Below, piece after piece: positions 57,608 to 64,000 of a stretch of 64,000 nucleotides of DNA. The stretch's first letter is position 1, and each line of letters begins with the position of its first letter. Source of the DNA: Toxonevra muliebris (taxonomy: Eukaryota > Arthropoda > Insecta > Diptera > Pallopteridae); the NCBI GenBank assembly GCA_963691655.1, contig OY829326.1:141378998-141442997 (forward strand), in the 5' to 3' direction. The position numbers and the translations under genes are program-made. The notes under the pieces were generated by a model that saw nothing but the letters and a program-made list of their open reading frames with translations, did not search any database and was not told the origin of the DNA.

Positions 57608-60155
57608 ATTTTTTTTTTCCTTTGGTCTCTCCACGCTACCCGCGTCTCGAGAATTGTATTATTTTATTATAATTTGGTTACAAGTTTGTTAACGTAAAGT
57701 ATGTATAAGTACAATTGGATTTCATAATTCATTTGAAGATGTAAAAAATTGATAGGTCTTTAAAACAAAATATAGACGATAATGGAGCTAAAATAATACG
57801 GCCTGCGAATTGATACAGGCCGGTATTTATAATATACATTATTATTAAAGTAAGAATATACAATTTGCAAAATAATTATGCGTTAAAATTTTTTAATGTA
57901 CTTATAATGTGGAATATAAATTTTTTGAATGACTTTGTAAGGTGTTGGTGTGCGGTAATTGCTCTTACATCAAAAGCTGGAACTTGATGTTCTTCACAAA
58001 GCAGCATGTGAATACGTCGATCTATGGCGTAGCGTGGGCAATCTCGTAGAAGATGACTCAGAGTTTGACAGGTTTCCTGATCACAAGGGCAGACGTCGTT
58101 ATCTATGATTTTGAAGCGTTTTAGGTATTCCTTGTGGAAACCATGTCCGGTGAGAAGTTGGGTCATTTCGAATGAGACGCCAAAGTTTTCAATGTACATT
58201 TTCGCCTCATCTGGAGACTGGAAAAATGCCTTTGTTGCTGAACCTGTCGTAGCTTCTTGATACTCCTGTTGCCATGCTGCTGCCGTTTCTAGTCGTATTT
58301 GTCGTTTTGCGTAACTGATTGGGAATTTTTCATAAGCCAGGTTTGTTACTTGAGTTGCTGCTTCTTTTGCATGCTGATCGGCAAGCTCATTGCCCTCAAA
58401 CCCTAAGTGTGCCTTAATCCAAAAGAACTCTATGTAATTTTCTTGATTAAGTCGAAAAAGCCGCTCGTGGATTGATGCTATTAAAGGCATGTTGTTACTT
58501 CGATTTTTAATGGCTTCGAGACAGGACTGGCTATCAGAGAATATCTGCAGATTTGTCGTTGTCAGGTTTTCTTCAGCCCACGCCAAGGCAGAGTCGATGG
58601 CAAGTGTTTCTGCTTGGAATACTGTACACGCGTTATGAAGCTTATACTTGTGTTCCTCCCAGCTACCACCATGATGACGAATAACAAACGCCGCTCCGCA
58701 CTCGCCTGTATCATATTTGCTTCCATCTGTGTATATCTGGTCGGCATTAGGGTTGATAGTGTTACTTAGTTGCTCGTGCGTATTTACAGTCCCGTACTCA
58801 ATAGTTTGGCGTTGAGCTGGGTGCAATTGATGACGTGGGTGTATACGTTGTTGAAGAGTAATATCTCTAGGGAGCGCTGCAAAAGTGCCGGTCGCTTTTA
58901 CTTCATCTATTTTTATAGCTTCAGCTACTTTGAGGTGTAACGGTATAAAACCGGAGAGTGCCAACGCAGACGTGACCGAAACTGTATGAAACGCCTTGAT
59001 TGCGCGTATGGCAAAACATCGTTGGCATGAGCGTAGTAGTCGGCGAATGTAGTAGAATTTTATTGCTCTACCCCAAATGCCAGCAGCGTAAGTAATTGTT
59101 GGCTCAATCACTTGCCGGTATATGATGGTGACATTTTCAGCATGTACGCCCCATGTTGGCCGCACAAACCTGCACAGATTGCTGAAAATACGCTGGACTT
59201 TTGCAATTATGTAGCGCGCGTGGCTTGTGAACTTTAATCGATCGTCGATTACGACACCAAGTAGCTTTATTTCGTTGACAAACTTTAAAGCAATCCCATT
59301 CATTTCTATTTTTGCCAGCTTGGCTCTTTGCGTGAATGCCATGGTTTGCGTTTTGGCTTCACCAAACACTAGCTTTACATCAACACCCCATTTATGTATT
59401 AGACGAAGTGCGTTGTTGGTGCTTCGCTCGAGTTCTTCGGTTGTTTTAGCGCTAATAGTTAGAAGCACATCATCAGCAAAAGCTTGTGTGACGCAACCAC
59501 TGGGTAGAGGCAAGGACAATAAATCATCTAGGATTATGTTCCAGAAAGTTGGACCGCAGACCGAACCTTGAACACAGCCTTTGGTCATATTTTTTATCGC
59601 TGTGGCGTCAGCGTAATCAATTCTGACGACCCGTTCATCTAGGTAGCTGCGGATAAGATTATAAATATTAGATGGTGTTCGATGTTTTGCGAGTTGATTA
59701 AGAAGTACTGGCCACCAGGCGTTATCGAAAGCGGCTTTAATATCAAGCGAAACGCAAATAACTTGATATTTTTGGCGTTTTTTATTTTCTATGTGTGTTA
59801 TGGCGTCTCGAAGTGCATCGACTGTTGATGTCTGTTCTCGAAAGCCATATTGCTTCAGTGACCACAGTTGATGTTTTTCAGCATGATACGTAAGACGTTT
59901 AGTGAATAATTTTTCCAGAAGCTTTCCAAATACAGGAAGGAGTCCAATGGGTCGGTATGATGCCAACTGGTTTGCCTCTTGCTTGTTTGGCTTTGGAAGG
60001 ATCTTAACGTATGCTTCTTTCCATGACTTAGGAAAATGTCCAATTCTGAGGCACGCATTGTATAAAGCTGTCAAAAATGTTAAGTTAAACTTAGCAAATG
60101 CAAGACATATATCCGATGTGAAGTGATCAACTCCAGGTGCTCTATATAATTTTAA
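57608..60155 (-). mobile_element. RNase H-bearing LINE, 5'-truncated, poly(A) tail in TTAGG array
   Basis: The minus-strand element ends with a 3'UTR of about 265 bases and a short poly(A) abutting the TTAGG array. Its 5' end is lost near 60152 within the reverse transcriptase, just upstream of an APGVD motif, where it meets a plus-strand R1-type LINE head to head. It carries one long open frame (see the CDS). The endonuclease and any ORF1 are missing. Confidence 0.88.
57876..60152 (-). CDS. Reverse transcriptase / RNase H polyprotein, C-terminal part, open frame
   Basis: About 758 codons are open with no stop. The frame enters with RAPGVD, a conserved RT motif, so the true start lies in the missing 5' part; numbering below is from codon 60074. 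RT palm: SYRPIGLLPVFGKLLEKLF (39-57), VSLDIKAAFD with catalytic Asp near 111, KGCVQGSVCGPTFWN (165-179) and AFADD (198-202) with the paired Asp. RNase H: YTDGS (Asp 450), QAET (Glu 489), FSDSQ (Asp 514), NELAD (Asp 566), all four catalytic residues present. A CxC-x9-H-x4-C knuckle lies at 662-679 after LLTGHGFHKEYLKRF. The RT resembles R1/LOA-type LINEs; the RNase H excludes the usual R1 layout. It functions in target-primed reverse transcription. Being intact, it is the youngest coding remnant in the window, but it is 5'-truncated and not autonomous. Confidence 0.9.
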   Translation of the reverse strand, partial: KLYRAPGVDHFTSDICLAFAKFNLTFLTALYNACLRIGHFPKSWKEAYVKILPKPNKQEANQLASYRPIGLLPVFGKLLEKLFTKRLTYHAEKHQLWSLKQYGFREQTSTVDALRDAITHIENKKRQKYQVICVSLDIKAAFDNAWWPVLLNQLAKHRTPSNIYNLIRSYLDERVVRIDYADATAIKNMTKGCVQGSVCGPTFWNIILDDLLSLPLPSGCVTQAFADDVLLTISAKTTEELERSTNNALRLIHKWGVDVKLVFGEAKTQTMAFTQRAKLAKIEMNGIALKFVNEIKLLGVVIDDRLKFTSHARYIIAKVQRIFSNLCRFVRPTWGVHAENVTIIYRQVIEPTITYAAGIWGRAIKFYYIRRLLRSCQRCFAIRAIKAFHTVSVTSALALSGFIPLHLKVAEAIKIDEVKATGTFAALPRDITLQQRIHPRHQLHPAQRQTIEYGTVNTHEQLSNTINPNADQIYTDGSKYDTGECGAAFVIRHHGGSWEEHKYKLHNACTVFQAETLAIDSALAWAEENLTTTNLQIFSDSQSCLEAIKNRSNNMPLIASIHERLFRLNQENYIEFFWIKAHLGFEGNELADQHAKEAATQVTNLAYEKFPISYAKRQIRLETAAAWQQEYQEATTGSATKAFFQSPDEAKMYIENFGVSFEMTQLLTGHGFHKEYLKRFKIIDNDVCPCDQETCQTLSHLLRDCPRYAIDRRIHMLLCEEHQVPAFDVRAITAHQHLTKSFKKFIFHIISTLKNFNA

Positions 60156-61599
60156 TGTACGATACTGATGACGGCGTGAAGCAGTATCGTGTCAAAGGAG
60201 GCGTTCCGCAGGGCTCCGTTCTCGGCCCAACACTATGGAACGCAATGTATGACGGCATCCTCAAATTGGATCTCCCGGAGGATACAACAATCGTAGGATA
60301 TGCAGACGACATCGCGATAGTGGCAGTAGCCAAGAACCTGGACTCGCTACAGGCTATATGTAACGATGTCATCTCAAGAGTGAGAAGATGGCTGTACAAC
60401 TCGAAGCTGGAATTGGCGGAGCAGAAGACGGAAGTCGTGGTATTGAGTACCAGAAGAGCACGTGCAGAGCTGGTGATCACGGTTGGTGGTCATAACATCA
60501 CCTCGTGTCCACACATTAAGTACTTAGGAGTACTTATAGATTCTAGAATGACGTTCAAGGATCACCTGAAAGCTGCTAGTGAAAAAGCAGCACGAATAAA
60601 CAGCGCATTAACACGCATCATGCCGAATATAGGAGGCCCGCGCGAGGGCAGGCGCCGGCTGCTTTCAACGATTACTACGTCAGTAATCTTGTATGCAGCA
60701 CCTATCTGGGCGGACAGCAAGAAAACACACCAGAAGGATATCCGTGCGATATATAGGCTCAGTGCCCTGAGGGTTGCTAGCGCGTATCGCACAGTATCGG
60801 ACGATGCTATTTGTGTCATAGTAAGTAAGTAAGGTGCCCATAGATTTACAGGCACAAGAGATGAAGCGGTTATATGGCCGTGACACAAAATCAACCGAAG
60901 CCATAAGAAGAGAAGAAAGACAGCGTACCAACATGGAATGCCAGCGAAGATGGAAGTCATCCGAGAAGGGTCGATGGACCTACAATCTCATTACGGATAT
61001 AGAAGAGTGGATATCACGCAGACATGGTGAACTGAATTACCACATTACGCAGCTGCTTAGTGGCCATGGGTGCTTCAAGCAGTACTTGCATAAAATCAAC
61101 ACCGGAGAAGAAGACCCGTTTTGCCCAAGATGCCCAGAGGAACGGGAGAACGCGCAGCATATACTTTTTATATGCCCACGTTTTAACAAAAACAGAGATG
61201 AGCTGGAGAAAGCCTTTGGAGAACCCCCTACAGAAAGGAATCTGACGACACAGATGTGTAACACAGCGGAAAAATGGAATGCAGCATGCAAGGTTGCTGC
61301 AGATATGATGACCACTCTGTATGATGCAGAACGTGCGCGGAAAGTCGAGCGCACGGCAAATACTACAAATATGGAGCCAGATATCGTCAACCGACGATAA
61401 AACCGAACAGAATTGGACAGAAACCAATACTGACGATTGAGCACTAAGCTCATTACGGCCTTCCGACGTAATACCTAACGGCGGTTCCGGGAGGAATATC
61501 CGTACGGACGAGAGGTGGTTTTAGCGTGAGAATGTCACGCACTGACTGGGTGGCTTTTTATGCTTTCCTCCTCGTTAAAAAAAAAAAAAAAAAAAAAAA
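60156..61599 (+). mobile_element. R1-type LINE, 5'-truncated, poly(A) tail in TTAGG array
   Basis: Begins at the head-to-head junction (about 60156) within the RT domain and runs to 23 A (61577-61599), immediately followed by (GGTTA)n. The 3'UTR has the hairpin CCTTCCG (61459-61465) / CGGGAGG (61488-61494), the counterpart of the CCCCGCG/CGCGGGG hairpins in the other two copies. The two R1-type copies at 6.7 and 16.1 kb are not in TTAGG DNA, so strict site specificity is not supported. Confidence 0.88.
60158..61400 (+). pseudogene. R1-type LINE reverse transcriptase C-terminal part, one frameshift
   Basis: The first frame (to 60832) has YDTDDGVKQY, GGVPQGSVLGPTLWN, GYADDIAIVAV (catalytic Asp pair), HIKYLGVLID and TRIMPNIGG. 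It ends at a stop in AGTAAGTAAGTAAGG near 60822-60836, where extra GTAA units shift the frame. The second frame resumes at VPIDLQAQEMKRLYG, then KGRWTYNLI, HGELNYHITQLLSGHG, and the knuckle C-x2-C-x10-H-x4-C in FCPRCPEERENAQHILFIC, and stops at 61400. There is no RNase H between palm and knuckle. Apart from the GTAA slip and a deletion-like gap around it, this copy is better preserved than the one at 16.1 kb. N-terminal RT, endonuclease and ORF1 are missing. Confidence 0.88.
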
Positions 61600-61699
61600 G
61601 GTTAGGTTAGGTTAGGTTAGGTTAGGTTAGGCTAGGTTAGGTTAGGTTAGGTTAGGTTAGGTTAGGTTAGGTTAGGTTAGGTTAGGTTAGGTTAGGTTT
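61600..61699. repeat. (TTAGG)n telomere-type array, right, about 20 units
   Basis: GGTTA units follow directly on the poly(A) of the R1-type LINE. One unit reads GGCTA (near 61630) and the last ones decay (GGTTTGGTTAAG) as the array passes into the 3' end of the minus-strand LINE fragment. Confidence 0.95.
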
Positions 61700-62158
61700 G
61701 GTTAAGTGGCTGTCCATCAGAACACACTTAGACCAGATAAGGCCCATTGCGTTACCACGTGGGTACTAATATCCATCCACCCCCTTAACACTGAAAAACC
61801 AAGATTAATCAAACCACTTGGACTTAGTTACATAATTAAGTAGGCTCCCTAGGTCAGTTGACCCCAAGTCGGACAGGTCGTCTAGAAAATATTAACCCAA
61901 GGCATTTTTCCTACATATAGCCAAGGCTGGGCAAAAGCATAAGAAGTGTGAAAGGGATTCCTCCTCCTCTTCGTCCCTGCAACTTCTGCAAAAGTCATTT
62001 GAGGGCACACCCAATCTAGCTGCGTGCGCACCTATAAGGCAATGTCCAGTTATTACTGCCACGGCTTTGTGAATTTGTCTTCTGTTGAAAGATAGTAGCT
62101 TCTTAGAGCGTTTGGGGTTGTACTCTGGCCATACCTGCTTGGTGATTTGAGATCTTTT
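61700..62158 (-). pseudogene. I-like LINE, 3' fragment whose tail is (CCTAA)n
   Basis: Reading minus from about 62155: RSQITKQVWPEYNPKRSKK, then AVAVITGHCLIGAHAARLG, then the knuckle C-x2-C-x10-H-x4-C in FCRSCRDEEEESLSHFLCFC. After an in-frame TAA come FLDDLSDLGS and LLNYVTKSKWFD, with the stop at 61805-61807. This is the C-terminal segment of RNase H-type, I-like LINEs. The 3'UTR (about 100 bases) carries GTGGTAACGCAATGGGCC and CTAAGTGTGTTC, then AAGTGGCTGT on plus, and merges into the (TTAGG)n array, which on minus reads (CCTAA)n. The array may therefore be this element's own simple-repeat tail. The 5' truncation is near 62158. Confidence 0.8.
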
Positions 62159-64000
62159 TAATAGAAAATATTTTTCTCAACTATCTCAAGAAAGATTTCT
62201 AGATCCTTTGCTCTGTATGGTCATATACACGATCGGATCCTAGGAGAGGATTTTGGGGACAATGTAATGTCAGTTTTTTACTAGGCGAATGAACTCGTTT
62301 ATAAGTAAGTAATCATTGCGGAAAGCATTTGAAAATAAAAACTAGTTCTTCTACTATTAACATATACCGCCTCCGCATACTCCCTTCAACCATTAGCAAA
62401 AAAAAAAAAAAAAACCAAACTGCTTATTAGCATTCCATACATTTTTTTATATATATATATTATTATCTTAATTCCACCAACTATTACTATTCATTATAAG
62501 AGAGATAGTGTCAAAATTGTTATCAACATAGATATTTACAAGTTTATAATTTGCCTTCAACGAAAGCAAAATAAAAATACATACATAAAATCAAACAACA
62601 AACAGCAACAACTGCAGTGAATAAAATTGGGTTATGCAAACAGCAGGAAAATTATATTTTTTCCTTCATTTTCATCGTTATGTATAAATAGGAAAATAAT
62701 GAAAAGAAAAACAAAAAAAAAAAACTGAAAAACAATATGTAATGAAAGCAAAAATGAAGTAAGGCAGCAATGGCAACAGTAGCGTATAATTTAGGAAAAT
62801 CAGACGAAGAAGAAAATAGATTGCAACAACTAAAAGTAAAAAGAAAATTATAACAAAAAAAAAAAATTTATAAAAATTCAGGAAAACTATTGTACAATAA
62901 CAGCAACAACAACAACAGCAACAACAGTATGCTGTCTGCTGTTGTCATGCAATGCAGAAATTGCATGAATTGCAATGCAATGTAAGTGATGCAACAATTT
63001 GGAGAACGAAGTAAGTGAATGAGTTAAATCAAAACCTAACAGAGAAATGAGAAGAAAAAAAAAACATTTTTCATTAATTTTAATTATTTTAGCATTTATA
63101 GCCACTGTGCAACTGAGTATGTAGTTACATGTGTGAGTGTGTGTATGTCTGCCTCTATCCATACATACATACATACATACATACATACATACAAACATGT
63201 GTAGTGCATGTAAAGTGCACAGTGCCGCCGCACTTGGCTCTTGTCCATTGACAGTTGGCATTTGTTTGCTTCTACACTCCCCACTCTCCCATTCACCCAC
63301 TTGGTTTCGCACACGTCGTTCTCTCTTTCCCTTTCTCTCCCTCTCTATTTTATTACATTCAACCTGCTATCAAGAGACATTCGTCTACCTCTCTTTGCCT
63401 TACAACATGGCTACTGGCTGGTATGGCTTTCAGTCAGTCAGTCACTCAGTCAGTCAAGCAGTCATTTTTGTTGTTGCATATATGCTTTTACAGCATATGG
63501 CAACATCATGTAGTATGCGCATTTTTTTGCAGTTGTTGCCTTCTTGTGAAAGTTTATTGGGACTATGACCGTTTAAAAAGTCTGCGAGAATGATGCAAGC
63601 TATGTAAGCTTAACTATTTGTGTTATGTACGGGTATGAGAATGCAGTGAAGTGGGCATTAAGTCTTTGAATGCAATCCCGACAGTGGGTCAGTTTGACAT
63701 AAGCAAGTAAGCATACAAACTTTTGTTTTGGTAGTGGTTGGAAATGTTTGGAAATTGCGTGAAAATATTAGGTGGAAGAGGTTCTCAAACTTCTTACATT
63801 AAAAATATAGCTATTGATTTATTTTTAAAATAATTACAGTACTAGTCGCTTATAACGTACCTGCTAAAAATGAACTTTCGGCTACAGTAAATCAACTAGA
63901 AAAGTACCAATTTAGTTTTCGTTTAACTTTTGTTCACTTGAACTCAACTCTGTTAAAGCAAACTTTTGATTACAAAAAACTTCAAATGGAAATTATTTTA
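62159..64000. other. AT-rich DNA with microsatellites
   Basis: (CAA/CAG)n near 62898-62930, (CATA)n near 63161-63195, CT-rich DNA at 63318-63345 and CAGT repeats near 63430-63458. The overlapping open frames at 62887-63593 are translations of these tracts. No gene is recognised up to the window edge. Confidence 0.55.

Noticed and set aside
57548..61699. A true chromosome end
   Set aside because: The TTAGG arrays are short, interstitial and flanked by kilobases of ordinary repeat-rich DNA on both sides, and the right array is continuous with a LINE 3'UTR.
63137..63593. Overlapping 90-143 codon plus-strand genes
   Set aside because: They translate CATA, CT and CAGT repeats in several frames; no domain.

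Overview
This is eukaryotic, AT-rich, non-coding DNA, most likely from an insect and probably a cyclorrhaphan fly (fruit-fly or muscoid type). The reasons are the abundance of CAA/CAG, TATG/TACA, CA and GA microsatellites and long A/T tracts, and the particular mix of mobile elements: R1-type LINEs, an RNase H-bearing LINE, mariner and Tc1-like elements, hAT-type MITEs and tRNA-derived SINEs. I found no convincing exon of a host protein gene and no intact tRNA or rRNA gene. The stretch is best read as a large intron or intergenic region built up by repeated transposon insertion. The species call is inference.

Layout. 1-525 is an AT-rich satellite with one inverted unit. 2.6-3.8 kb is a degenerate minisatellite next to a hAT-like terminus. 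5.9-7.2 kb holds a hAT-type MITE followed by the 3' end of an R1-type LINE. 10.6-11.6 kb is a second copy of the same MITE. 15.1-15.5 kb is a complete dimeric SINE. 16.0-19.6 kb is a nest: a small hAT-like element apparently split by an R1-type LINE and by a Tc1-like transposon. 21.8-23.1 kb is an inverted-repeat element carrying its own satellite. 25.1-26.0 kb is a dead mariner with a tandem duplication over its end. 28.9-29.8 kb is a long inverted repeat with a SINE fragment. 30.4-31.1 kb is another hAT-type MITE. 32.1-33.8 kb is a second dimeric SINE split by a nearly intact DD37E transposon. 36.0-37.3 kb holds a SINE with a LINE-like tail and half a mariner. Minisatellites fill 40.0-40.9 and 51.6-52.4 kb. 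43.0-44.1 kb is the third MITE copy. 49.4-50.6 kb has a perfect 25-bp hairpin, a LINE 3' end and a short inverted-repeat element. 53.7-55.0 kb is a second DD37E transposon.

The most striking region is 57.5-62.2 kb. Two unrelated 5'-truncated LINEs lie head to head, and their poly(A) tails point outward into (TTAGG)n arrays, the canonical insect telomere repeat, which flies are known to have lost as a telomere. One of the two carries the only long open reading frame in the window (about 750 codons, RT plus RNase H). The right-hand array is continuous with the 3' end of a third LINE on the minus strand, so a telomere-like LINE tail may have served as the landing site for the other two.

The elements interact as parasites and hosts rather than as a pathway. 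SINE tails resemble the 3' ends of LINEs present in the window, the R1-type LINEs share a 3'UTR hairpin kept by a compensatory base change, and nested insertions with target-site duplications give a relative order of events.
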